Shown here piece by piece: positions 8,051-15,578 of a DNA stretch of 41,105 bases. Source of the stretch: an uncultured Eubacteriales bacterium (GTDB lineage Bacteria > Bacillota > Clostridia > Oscillospirales > Oscillospiraceae); NCBI GenBank assembly GCA_900546255.1, contig URCB01000014.1, positions 1 to 41,105 of the forward strand, in the 5' to 3' direction. A program made the translations under genes and the position numbers. How positions within the stretch are numbered: the first letter of the stretch is position 1; every line of letters begins with the position of its first letter. Below the pieces are notes generated by a model. It was given only the letters and a program-made list of their open reading frames with translations. It did not search any database and had not been told where the DNA came from.

Positions 8051-9604
8051 TCAATGGGTGTATTCCGCGTACTGCAGCATGTTGCGCAGCAGATAGAACA
8101 GAAGCAGAGCCACAGGAATATTCACTAAGCCGGCCACCAGCAAACCGGTCACCACCCCACCCGGCAGGGAAAGGAAGGCCACCAAAAAGATGGCGATCAA
8201 AATCCCAGGTAAGGTCAACAGGATGAGGATCAAGAAGTACAGGAAAAGGATCAGTGCCTTACTGGCCCCGCTCCAAAACCGTTCCAGCAAAAGGTTGCCG
8301 CTCTGGAACAGGAAGGCATAGCTGATGCGGGCAAACACACAGACCACAATCCCCCAAGGACTCATCTGCAGAATCAGGCCCACCGGCACAAAGACCACCA
8401 CCGCCTCTGCCAGCGCAGAGGGGAACAGCTCTCGCAGGCATTGCAGCAGCTTGGTAAAGGGCGGTTCCGGTACCAAATACACGAAGGGTTTGTATAGTTC
8501 GCGGTTGATCCGGCTCTGTCCTGCGGTGAAGAGCTGTAGATAAACCGCCAATGCAAACACGGGGATAATGCCCCCTTCCCGCATAAAGAAGGCAAAGGCG
8601 ATCAAAATCACCGCAAAGATCAGCGTGAGCGGCGGAAGCAGCAGCCAACCACCCCGGCGGTTTTCCACTTTATGCTTGTAGTAGAACGCAGAGGCGCCCC
8701 AGCCGCCCTTTAAACCAATCGAACCCACCCGGACTTTCCCGGGGACAGCCTCCATGGTTCCTTCCTTTTTCGCCACAATGGCCGACTGGGCCAGTTCTGC
8801 CGTGCGGAGAACATCCTCGTACCAATCCCGCTCGAAATGGGTCAGCAGGAAAACCAGCAGAAGGAGCCACGCCACACATAACAGGAGACCGGGCCACCAT
8901 GCCCCCATGCCCAACCAGCCAGCAAAGGCCCAGCCCAACCAGCCGGCCACAGGGAACACCTGCACCGGCAGGCTCACTGCCGATTGAATCAAGCCGCCCA
9001 AACGGTCCTCTGGCGCGTTCCAGACGCCCCAGAGCAGCCAAGCCAGTTCCAGCAACCCAAGCACGATGATCAGCACTTTCAGGGCTTTCTGCACCCCTTC
9101 CTGGCTGCTGGTAAAACTATAAATGGTCATGGCCGTCACTTGCCCCAGGAACACCGCGGCGCAGTAGCACAGGAAGATCACCACCATGGTCCCCATGGTG
9201 ATATTGTAAAGATTGTGGAGCCAACCATACTGGTAAAACAGAAACAGGCCCACCAAAAGCACGGTACCAATCTGCCGGAACAACCCATAGAACAATGCGC
9301 GGGTCCGGCCGATGGGGGAGGGAAAGATCAAATTCACATCGGACAGGGAGAAAATCGTGCCCCCCTTAGAAAACCCGTTCCAGACCATGTAAAGGAAAAT
9401 GAACAGGAACAGTGCCGTGGCCATTGCCACCATCTCCCGGGGATCACGGTAGAGTTCCGGAGAGGACCAACTCTGGTTGCCGCCTATGGCCAACACAAAC
9501 AGGGCCACCAGGAACACCACGTAGATCAGCCGGGCGGGCTTGCGAAACAGGTCCCGGATGGTGTTTTTCAACCGGGAAAGAGAGAGGTAAATCAGCGGGC
9601 TCAT
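8051..9604 (-). CDS. Putative ABC exporter membrane protein
   Basis: 517 aa integral membrane protein with about 10-12 hydrophobic segments, beginning with a cytoplasmic amphipathic stretch (LSRLKNTIRDLFRKPARLIYVVF). This resembles the putative ABC exporter family (PF16962-like) that pairs with a stand-alone ATPase. The large soluble loop around 260-310 is probably cytoplasmic. Its ATG overlaps the stop of the upstream ATPase by 4 nt (ATGA), so the pair is translationally coupled. It is the last gene of the five-gene operon led by a GntR regulator. The substrate is unknown; peptide or antibiotic export is typical for such units. Confidence 0.82.
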   Translation of the reverse strand: MSPLIYLSLSRLKNTIRDLFRKPARLIYVVFLVALFVLAIGGNQSWSSPELYRDPREMVAMATALFLFIFLYMVWNGFSKGGTIFSLSDVNLIFPSPIGRTRALFYGLFRQIGTVLLVGLFLFYQYGWLHNLYNITMGTMVVIFLCYCAAVFLGQVTAMTIYSFTSSQEGVQKALKVLIIVLGLLELAWLLWGVWNAPEDRLGGLIQSAVSLPVQVFPVAGWLGWAFAGWLGMGAWWPGLLLCVAWLLLLVFLLTHFERDWYEDVLRTAELAQSAIVAKKEGTMEAVPGKVRVGSIGLKGGWGASAFYYKHKVENRRGGWLLLPPLTLIFAVILIAFAFFMREGGIIPVFALAVYLQLFTAGQSRINRELYKPFVYLVPEPPFTKLLQCLRELFPSALAEAVVVFVPVGLILQMSPWGIVVCVFARISYAFLFQSGNLLLERFWSGASKALILFLYFLILILLTLPGILIAIFLVAFLSLPGGVVTGLLVAGLVNIPVALLLFYLLRNMLQYAEYTH

Positions 9605-10308
9605 GGTGTCTCTTTCCCTCCCTCGGTAATGGCGAAGAAGAGGTCCTCCAGACTGCGGGTCTGCAGTTCTTCCGGGCGGTTGTATTGGGTGGCAGCAAAG
9701 CGGCCATTCATCATGATGTGGGTCACGTCCCAGTAATCCTCCACGCTGTCAATCATGTGGGTGGAAATGAGTAGGGCAGCCCCCTGGGCCTTCTGTTCCC
9801 GGAAGAGGTTTTTCAGTTCCTTGATGGCGTGGGGGTCCAATCCCACCATAGGCTCGTCAAAAATGATAAGCTTAGGGTGATGCACCATGCCACAGCAGAT
9901 GGACAGCTTCTGCTGCATGCCCTTGGAAAGGTCCCGGCCCAGCTTATCCCGCTTGTCCGCCAATTCAAACCGCTCCAGCAGCTGCTCTCCGTAGCCGTCG
10001 TCCTCCAGCCGATAGGCTCGGCGGATGAACTCCAGGTGTTCAGAGACGGTGAGCATGTCATAGACAGCAGGGGTCTCTGGGATGTAGGCCAGCAGTCGTT
10101 TGGCCTCGGTGGTCTTATTCCCAAACCCACCGATGGTGATCTCCCCCTGGAACCGGAGCAGACCCGCAATGCACTTGATGATGGTGGATTTTCCCGCCCC
10201 GTTGGGGCCCAGGAGGATGGCAATCTGTCCCTCCTCTACTTGAAAACTGATATCATCGTTGGCTAAATTCTTGCCATAGTATTTGGTGACGTGTTGCAAC
10301 TGTAACAT
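9601..10308 (-). CDS. ABC transporter ATP-binding protein
   Basis: 235 aa. The start at 10308 has GGAGAT upstream; a longer frame extends 42 residues without an RBS. Walker A GPNGAGKS at 34-41, signature LSKGMQQKL, Walker B LIIFDEPMVGLD and the H-loop STHMID are all intact. It is a CcmA/BcrA-type ATPase that drives the membrane protein immediately downstream, with which it overlaps by 4 nt. It is the fourth gene of the operon, 58 nt after the first permease. Confidence 0.93.
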   Translation of the reverse strand: MLQLQHVTKYYGKNLANDDISFQVEEGQIAILLGPNGAGKSTIIKCIAGLLRFQGEITIGGFGNKTTEAKRLLAYIPETPAVYDMLTVSEHLEFIRRAYRLEDDGYGEQLLERFELADKRDKLGRDLSKGMQQKLSICCGMVHHPKLIIFDEPMVGLDPHAIKELKNLFREQKAQGAALLISTHMIDSVEDYWDVTHIMMNGRFAATQYNRPEELQTRSLEDLFFAITEGGKETP

Positions 10309-10366
10309 GCAGGATCTCCTTTTTCTTCTTTTCTTTGTATTGTTCCACACAGATAGAACTTGTATA

Positions 10367-11137
10367 TTACTGTCGGGAAAGCATACCCCCCCGGATATTG
10401 GTCCGGCGAATGAGCATCCAGCCAATCCAGCCAAAGAATGCAGTCACCACCAAGAAAACCACGATTCCGCCCCAAGGGGAGGCAGCAAAAAACTGCCCCA
10501 CCTGCTGCAGCAAAAAGGTAAGAGGGGAGAGGGCCTGCGCAAAGGTCGCAAACAATGCAGGCACCCCTGTAAGTACCACCGGAATGGCCAGTGCGGCCAC
10601 AATGCATCCCACCTTGCTTAACCGCCAGAACAGGAAGGTGAAAAACAATCCGAAGGAAAACAGCGCCAGCATGCAAAAGGCAGTAAAGACAACCGCCAGC
10701 GCTTGATCCAAAGCGGTCATTGTCCCACCATTGCGGTAGAGGGTTTGGAACAGCCCGACCAGGAAATCCTGGAGGCCTGTCCCAAAGGGGGTCTGGGCTG
10801 CTACCGCATTGCCGATCAGCATAAGGACCTGTCCGGCAACCGCCATGCACAGCGATGCCACAGCCGCCATCAAGTATAAGCTGAGGTAGGCAGTTCTCCG
10901 TGACACCCCCATCTGGACGCACAACCGGGTCGCTTGCCTTGGGAGAACAATGCCAAAGACGAAGAAAAAGATAGTACAGGAAAAGCCATACCAGCTATAG
11001 ACCTGATACTCGTCCAGTTGGAAGTGCAAAGGAAGCCAAATGCTCAGTAACATCAGGACAACGCTGATCCCCCAAAAAAAGCCGCCAGCCACCAAATACT
11101 CCCGCAGCTGGTAGCGCATCGCTGGTTTAAGACGCAT
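10367..11137 (-). CDS. ABC-2 type membrane protein of a Ytr-like transporter
   Basis: 256 aa with six predicted membrane segments and basic cytoplasmic loops (about 20-50, 60-80, 100-130, 150-175, 185-210, 225-245). The start at 11137 (MRLKPAMRYQLREYLVAGG) has GGGAGGAA upstream and overlaps the end of the preceding ATPase by 11 nt. It is therefore the partner of that ATPase. Sequence conservation of such permeases is low, so the call rests on topology and context. Confidence 0.78.
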   Translation of the reverse strand: MRLKPAMRYQLREYLVAGGFFWGISVVLMLLSIWLPLHFQLDEYQVYSWYGFSCTIFFFVFGIVLPRQATRLCVQMGVSRRTAYLSLYLMAAVASLCMAVAGQVLMLIGNAVAAQTPFGTGLQDFLVGLFQTLYRNGGTMTALDQALAVVFTAFCMLALFSFGLFFTFLFWRLSKVGCIVAALAIPVVLTGVPALFATFAQALSPLTFLLQQVGQFFAASPWGGIVVFLVVTAFFGWIGWMLIRRTNIRGGMLSRQ

Positions 11138-12017
11138 GGCGTTCTTCCTCCCTTCCGTTTCCTTTCTGATCCTCCGCCTCCTGCAGGCTGATGAAGTAGT
11201 CCTGGAGGCTGACCCGCCCCTGTTCAAGGCCAACCGGCAGGGGATCGGTGAGCGCCCCCTGGAAGGTGACCGACTTAAGCCCGCCTAGGGCATGGCTGGT
11301 CAAAATCTCTCGCCCTGCCAGGTATGCTTCCACCAATCCCGCCGGGCCGGAGATGGTGCAGGCGCCCGCCACCAATTCCTCCGTAGGTGCGTCCCGCAGG
11401 ATTCTCCCTTCCCGGAGGATGATGGTATGGTCAATGAGGTTTTCCACCTCCGCGATTAAGTGGGTGGAGATCACCACCGTACAGGAGGTCTCCATGAACT
11501 TTTCGATCAACAGCCGGTAAAAAAGGTCCCGGTGCTGTGCGTCCAACCCCAAAACCGGTTCATCAAAGATCAAATAGGGGGTGTTGACACTCAATCCTAG
11601 AATCAGCCGGAAGATTGAAGCATATCCCGTGGACAAATTGACAATCTTCTTTTTGAGGGACAGTCCAAATTGTCGGGAAAGGTCCAAAGCATATGCTACG
11701 TCAAAGGTTGGGTAGAAATACGTCATAATTTGAAACGCCCGTCGGACCTTCATATCCTCTGGAAAGAGATTTTGTTCTCCCACCAGAAACACCTTTTCCA
11801 GTGCCCTGTCATTGTTGCGGATGGGGGCGCCGTCGATGGTAACCGTGCCCTGATCCGGCAGCTGCCGGTCGGTTAAAATACTCAGCAGGGTACTTTTTCC
11901 CGCGCCGTTGTTCCCCAGCAGACCGTAAATATGCCCACTCTCCAGCGTGAGAGATATCCCCTCCAACGCTTGGGTACTTCCAAAACGCTTGGAAACCCCT
12001 TGGCATTCAATTGACAT
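11127..12017 (-). CDS. ABC transporter ATP-binding protein, YtrB-like
   Basis: 296 aa. Walker A GNNGAGKS at 35-42, Walker B YLIFDEPVLGLD and H-loop ISTHL are intact. The signature is LSTGY rather than LSGGQ, which is typical of the YtrB/GntR-linked subfamily. A C-terminal extension of about 80 residues follows the ATPase core. The gene overlaps the GntR regulator by 11 nt. Ytr systems are induced by cell-wall antibiotics in Bacillus; induction here is inferred from family only. Confidence 0.9.
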   Translation of the reverse strand: MSIECQGVSKRFGSTQALEGISLTLESGHIYGLLGNNGAGKSTLLSILTDRQLPDQGTVTIDGAPIRNNDRALEKVFLVGEQNLFPEDMKVRRAFQIMTYFYPTFDVAYALDLSRQFGLSLKKKIVNLSTGYASIFRLILGLSVNTPYLIFDEPVLGLDAQHRDLFYRLLIEKFMETSCTVVISTHLIAEVENLIDHTIILREGRILRDAPTEELVAGACTISGPAGLVEAYLAGREILTSHALGGLKSVTFQGALTDPLPVGLEQGRVSLQDYFISLQEAEDQKGNGREEERHAS

Positions 12018-12375
12018 CGTGAAATCCTCTCCTTACCAAGTCCAATAGCTGCTCTAAGGTCAATCCCAATCCCTTGGCTTCGTGGACCAGTTTCTCTACA
12101 TAATCGTGGTAAAAACGCTCAAAACGCTGCCGGCGCAGGTTTTCTCGGGCTCCCTCGGCCACAAACATGCCAATGCCCCGTTTTTTATACAGGAGGCCAG
12201 CATTCACCAACAGATTGATACCCTTTAGTGCCGTGGCAGGGTTGATCTTATAGGTGGCCGCATACTCGGTGATGGACGGCACCTGACTGCCCTCTGGGTA
12301 CGCCCCGGAGAGGATGCCGTCTTCCAATTGTTCTGCCAATTGAAGGAAAATTGGCTTTTCCCCTTGTAGCTGCAA
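12007..12375 (-). CDS. GntR family regulator, YtrA type
   Basis: 122 aa: an N-terminal GntR winged helix (PIFLQLAEQLEDGILSGAYPEGSQVPSITEYAATYKINPATALKGINLL) and a short C-terminal dimerisation tail of about 50 residues, the size of the YtrA subfamily. YtrA proteins repress their own ABC operon. It is the first gene of the operon, and a palindrome lies between its promoter and start. The coding region overlaps the next ATPase by 11 nt. Confidence 0.93.
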   Translation of the reverse strand: MQLQGEKPIFLQLAEQLEDGILSGAYPEGSQVPSITEYAATYKINPATALKGINLLVNAGLLYKKRGIGMFVAEGARENLRRQRFERFYHDYVEKLVHEAKGLGLTLEQLLDLVRRGFHDVN

Positions 12376-12400
12376 TACGGTCCCCCCCTGTCCTTAATTG

Positions 12401-12422
12401 GTTAATTACTTGAGTAACTAAC
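12401..12422. promoter_or_regulatory. Operator for the YtrA-type regulator
   Basis: Inverted repeat with 10-nt arms GTTAGTTACT and AGTAATTAAC around a 2-nt centre, one mismatch (read on the minus strand). It lies directly downstream of the -10 box of the GntR/ABC promoter, the usual place for an autorepressor site. Confidence 0.75.
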
Positions 12423-12431
12423 TGCAAGAGA

Positions 12432-12460
12432 ATTATATCGCGGCTTGTCCTCCTTGTCAA
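12432..12460 (-). promoter_or_regulatory. Consensus sigma-A promoter of the GntR/ABC operon
   Basis: Perfect TTGACA (12455-12460), 17-nt spacer and perfect TATAAT (12432-12437) on the minus strand. Such strength together with the operator just downstream points to tight repression until induced. Confidence 0.93.
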
Positions 12461-12519
12461 GGGGAATGACTCCTTTTCTCAAGGAATGTGCTGTGTTTTG
12501 CTTGCCAGATCCCCCAGCA

Positions 12520-12548
12520 TTGCAAAACCTATGGGCAGATGGTATAAT
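12520..12548 (+). promoter_or_regulatory. Sigma-A promoter of the thioesterase gene
   Basis: TTGCAA (12520-12525), 17-nt spacer, TATAAT (12543-12548). Divergent from the GntR/ABC promoter, with about 60 nt between the two -35 boxes. Confidence 0.85.
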
Positions 12549-12638
12549 GCCTTTGCCAACTCGGGCCGCCGGAACAATGCGCCGGCCCCAAGGTGGAACC
12601 CACAAATGCAACGGAGAGAGGAGTGCGCAGATTTACCG

Positions 12639-13046
12639 ATGGATCTCAACCAATTGCAAGACAAATTCATCCACGATCTCTTTGTTTCCGAGGGATTGGG
12701 GGCTGTCATCGACGAAGCCGAGTACGGCTATGCCAAATGTTCCATGGTCATTGAGCCCCGGCACTGCAATGCCCTGGGCATTCCAATGGGAGGCACCATC
12801 TTTACCTTGGCCGACTTTGCTTTTGCTGTGGCCTCCAACCAAAACGGCCGGGATGTGGTTACCCAGGCCTCTCAGATTACCTTTTTGAAATCTGCAAAGG
12901 GAAAACACCTAACCGCTGTGGCCCGGCAGATCAAAGACGGAAAACGGGTCTGTTTCTACGAAGTCGTTGTAAGTGATGAGTTGGGCACAGAAGTGGCCTT
13001 CGTCACCATCAATGGCTATGTGGTCCGTGACCAGGGGGAAGGGTAA
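12639..13046 (+). CDS. PaaI-type hotdog-fold acyl-CoA thioesterase
   Basis: 135 aa hotdog-fold protein of the PaaI group, hydrolysing acyl- or aryl-CoA in the cytoplasm. The core block NALGIPMGGTIFTLADFAFAVASN carries the GG and catalytic Asp typical of PaaI. TQASQITFLKSAKGKHLTAVARQIKDGKRVCFYEV follows as the central sheet. The frame is open further upstream, to 12486, but that part contains the promoter. The ATG at 12639 has only a distant AGAGGAG (15 nt away), so the start is the weak point. Substrate unknown. Confidence 0.85.
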   Translation: MDLNQLQDKFIHDLFVSEGLGAVIDEAEYGYAKCSMVIEPRHCNALGIPMGGTIFTLADFAFAVASNQNGRDVVTQASQITFLKSAKGKHLTAVARQIKDGKRVCFYEVVVSDELGTEVAFVTINGYVVRDQGEG

Positions 13047-13070
13047 CCTTCCTTTGTGTTGCACCAAGCA

Positions 13071-13113
13071 CCATGCCCCCACGCAGCAAGTGTTTTGCTG
13101 CGTGGGGGCATGG
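13071..13113. repeat. Long perfect inverted repeat between thioesterase and dapA
   Basis: A 19-bp perfect stem (13071-13089 with 13095-13113) and 5-nt loop in the gap between convergent genes. It is GC-rich but no T tract follows on either strand, so it is a hairpin of terminator position without the usual tail. Confidence 0.75.
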
Positions 13114-13130
13114 CAGTTATCTGTGTTTTC

Positions 13131-14024
13131 TCATTCAGAGAGCAAATCAAAGGCCCGCAAGGTCTCCATAAGCTCCCGCCGAGGTCCTTTGTCCATTTTC
13201 CAGAGGGGTGGCCGAAGCACGCCGCTGTCCAATCCCAACGCGGCCATGGCCGCCTTGATGGGAATGGGATTGACTTGGGAGAAGAGCGCCTGCATCAGAG
13301 GGAGGTAGGAGAGCTGCAGCTCCTTTGCCTCCTCCCAATCCCCCCGGAAAAAGCTGTGGGTCAGCTCCGCCATGGGTTCCGGCACCAGATTAGAGACCAC
13401 TGAAATCAGCCCCTTGGCCCCCAGAGCCAGCATGGGAAGGGTCTGGTCATCATTCCCGGACCAGATGTTAAGCTCCTCCCCGCAGTAGGCCATGGTTTCC
13501 ACCAACAGCGAAAAGTTTCCCGACGCTTCTTTGATCCCGTTGATCCGAGGGTGCTGGCTGAGGATCTGATACGTCTCCGCTGTGAAGGAGAGTCCTGTGC
13601 GGGAGGGCACATTATACAGAATGATGGGAAGGTCGGTCTGGTCTGCCAGGTATTCATAGTGGTGAACCAGACCGCTTTGGGTGGTCTTATTGTAATAAGG
13701 TGTCACCAGCAGCAGCGCATCCGCGCCAGACTCCTGGGCATGCTGGCAGAGATAAAGGGCCGTTTCGGTGCTGTTGCTGCCTGACCCAGCCAATATTTTA
13801 CACTGGCCCGCCACATGGGCGACGCAGTAGTCCACCAGCTTGACGTGTTCCTCCGTGGTCAGGGTTGCGCTTTCCCCAGTGGTGCCGCAGACGCACAGGG
13901 CATCCACGCCAAATTCCAGCTGCCGGTCGATCTGCCGGGCAAAGGTCTCATAGTCAATGGCGCCAGACGGCAGAAACGGGGTGATCAGTGCTGTGCAGGT
14001 CCCAGTAAAAACAGGTGTTTTCAT
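13131..14024 (-). CDS. dapA: 4-hydroxy-tetrahydrodipicolinate synthase DapA
   Basis: 297 aa. Condenses pyruvate with aspartate semialdehyde, the first step of the lysine/diaminopimelate branch. Catalytic residues are all present: Schiff-base K165 (INGIKEASGN), Y137 (LYNVPSRTG) and the CGTTGES loop with T48/T49. The start at 14024 has AAAGGAG 6 nt upstream; the longer frame would run back through a terminator. It follows asd, whose product is its substrate, but a strong terminator lies between the two. Confidence 0.96.
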   Translation of the reverse strand: MKTPVFTGTCTALITPFLPSGAIDYETFARQIDRQLEFGVDALCVCGTTGESATLTTEEHVKLVDYCVAHVAGQCKILAGSGSNSTETALYLCQHAQESGADALLLVTPYYNKTTQSGLVHHYEYLADQTDLPIILYNVPSRTGLSFTAETYQILSQHPRINGIKEASGNFSLLVETMAYCGEELNIWSGNDDQTLPMLALGAKGLISVVSNLVPEPMAELTHSFFRGDWEEAKELQLSYLPLMQALFSQVNPIPIKAAMAALGLDSGVLRPPLWKMDKGPRRELMETLRAFDLLSE

Positions 14025-14054
14025 ACAAACTCCTTTCCCTATGCCAAGCGGCAT

Positions 14055-14117
14055 AAAAAGACAGCCCGGACCGGCTTCTGTCAAACTCTTTGGTAACAGA
14101 AGCCCGATCCGGGCTGT
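14055..14117 (-). terminator. Terminator or attenuator between asd and dapA
   Basis: Stem of about 21 bp (14061-14081 with 14096-14117, one bulge) followed on the minus strand by five T. It starts 18 nt after the asd stop and ends about 30 nt before the dapA start. No separate promoter fits in the remaining space, so dapA must rely on read-through. Confidence 0.85.
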
Positions 14118-14134
14118 TAAAGATTCAGGAAACC

Positions 14135-15220
14135 TCAGCGGGGGAGAATATATCCCTCTGCGCACAACAGTTCTGCCAGCAGGACGCCGCCACCGGCCGC
14201 CCCCCGGAGGGTGTTGTGGGAGAGGCCCACAAACTTATAGTCATACTGGGTATCCGGCCGCAGACGCCCTAAGGTCACGGCCATGCCGCCCTCCAAATCC
14301 CGGTCCAGCTTGGCCTGGGGCCGGTCAGGCTCCTCGAAATAGTGGAGGAACTGCTTGGGGGCACTGGGCAGGTTCAGTTCCTGGGGCCGGCCCTGAAAGT
14401 GCGCCCAGCAGGACTTGATTTCCTCCAGAGACGGTTTTGTCTGGAAGGAGACAAACACCGCAGCCGTGTGCCCATCCGACACCGGCACCCGCAGGCACTG
14501 GGCCGTAATGGAAGGGGAGAGGGCAGGGACAATCTGCCCCTTTTCCACCTTACCCCACACTTTGAGGGGCTCTTGCTCCGACTTTTCCTCCTCGCCGCCA
14601 ATGTAGGGCACCACGTTGTCTACGATTTCCGGCCAAGTCTCAAAGGTCTTGCCTGCGCCTGAAATCGCCTGATAGGTGCACACCAGCACCCGCTCCAACC
14701 CATAGGACCGCAGGGGATGCAGGGCCGGGGCATAGGATTGGATGGAGCAGTTGGACTTCACCGCAATGAAGCCCCGCTTGGTGCCCAGCCGGGCCTTCTG
14801 CGCCTCTAGAACCGCCAAATGTTCCGGGTTTACCTCTGGAATCACCATCGGAACATCGGGGGTCCAACGGTGGGCACTGTTGTTGGAGACCACCGGGCAC
14901 TCCAGTTTGGCGTAGGCCTCCTCCAGGGCACGGACCTCTTCCTTCTTCATGTCCACCGCACAGAAAATAAAGTCCACTGCATTGGCAATCTTTTCCTTAT
15001 CCGCCTGGGCATCCATAACCACCAGGGATTTGGCCTCTTCTGGAATGGGAGTGGGCATGGCCCAGCGGTGGCCCACAGCCTCCTCATAGGGTTTTCCGGC
15101 AGAGCGGGCGCTGGCTGCCACCACAGTCAGCTGAAACCAAGGGTGGCGTTCCAGCAAGGTGACAAAGCGCTGCCCCACCATTCCGGTGGCGCCGACCACA
15201 CCCACAGCATACTTTTTCAT
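14135..15220 (-). CDS. asd: Aspartate-semialdehyde dehydrogenase (archaeal/fungal-type)
   Basis: 361 aa. Reduces aspartyl phosphate to aspartate semialdehyde with NADPH. N-terminal nucleotide-binding GATGMVGQRF (10-19), catalytic cysteine C158 in KSNCSIQ, SNNSAHRW at 112-119, and the later HTAAVFVSF block with the catalytic His. The long SNNSAHRW and EVNPEHL segments place it in the branch typical of archaea and fungi, also frequent in Clostridia. GGAGG lies 9 nt upstream of the ATG at 15220. It is transcribed with dapA through a terminator. Confidence 0.95.
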   Translation of the reverse strand: MKKYAVGVVGATGMVGQRFVTLLERHPWFQLTVVAASARSAGKPYEEAVGHRWAMPTPIPEEAKSLVVMDAQADKEKIANAVDFIFCAVDMKKEEVRALEEAYAKLECPVVSNNSAHRWTPDVPMVIPEVNPEHLAVLEAQKARLGTKRGFIAVKSNCSIQSYAPALHPLRSYGLERVLVCTYQAISGAGKTFETWPEIVDNVVPYIGGEEEKSEQEPLKVWGKVEKGQIVPALSPSITAQCLRVPVSDGHTAAVFVSFQTKPSLEEIKSCWAHFQGRPQELNLPSAPKQFLHYFEEPDRPQAKLDRDLEGGMAVTLGRLRPDTQYDYKFVGLSHNTLRGAAGGGVLLAELLCAEGYILPR

Positions 15221-15294
15221 GGCGAAGGACCTCCTCAATTCTTGTCAAAATCACGGGAAAACGGCTTTTTCTGTTGGGAAGGGGAAAAGAACAG

Positions 15295-15324
15295 TTGAAA
15301 AGTCGCACAGGTTTGTACTATAAT
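15295..15324 (+). promoter_or_regulatory. Sigma-A promoter facing queA-tgt
   Basis: TTGAAA (15295-15300), 18-nt spacer, TATAAT (15319-15324). It leaves an unusually long leader of about 250 nt before queA. Confidence 0.75.
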
Positions 15325-15385
15325 GAAACAGATTTGCCCCTTCCCCTGCATTGTGTTTCGGAAAGGGACAAATGTTCACTAAGTA

Positions 15386-15414
15386 AAAATAGCACAGAAT
15401 GTTTTTTCTGTCAA
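15386..15414 (-). promoter_or_regulatory. Sigma-A promoter of asd-dapA
   Basis: Minus strand TTGACA (15409-15414), 17-nt spacer, TATTTT (15386-15391). Start at about 15379 gives a leader of about 160 nt before asd. Confidence 0.75.
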
Positions 15415-15578
15415 CGAGAAAATCCTTCTGCCAAAGAATCCGTATACCACGATGGGAACTTATTTGCGCTGCGCCTGGGAGGGGATCTCCCGCGTTTGGT
15501 TTCCTCTTTCATCCTATGTAAGGCGCAATCGCCGCGTCACTGACACCGGCGTAAATTTCGATTGGGGACTGACTTACC

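Larger units (their letters stand above)
15221..15578. other. 358-nt intergenic region with face-to-face promoters
   Basis: It holds a plus-strand promoter toward queA and a minus-strand promoter toward asd. Each would transcribe through the other, so the first about 50 nt of both RNAs are complementary. The asd-side leader (about 160 nt) can form a 14-bp stem whose G-rich strand can also pair with a later C-rich tract. The queA-side leader is about 250 nt. I see no known riboswitch and no convincing small gene here. Confidence 0.6.

Noticed and set aside
15221..15400. A lysine riboswitch or T-box in the asd leader.
   Set aside because: I could not find the lysine-box junction sequences or the T-box TGGNACC sequence. 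Only simple alternative stems are visible.
15274..15543. An 89-codon plus-strand open frame between asd and queA.
   Set aside because: Its ATG lies upstream of the -35 box of the plus promoter and has no ribosome site. The composition (many Cys, Ser, His, no repeating pattern) does not look like a protein family.
15325..15578. A preQ1 riboswitch before queA.
   Set aside because: No small CUAG-type pseudoknot pattern close to the ribosome site; in addition queA and tgt are usually not its targets.
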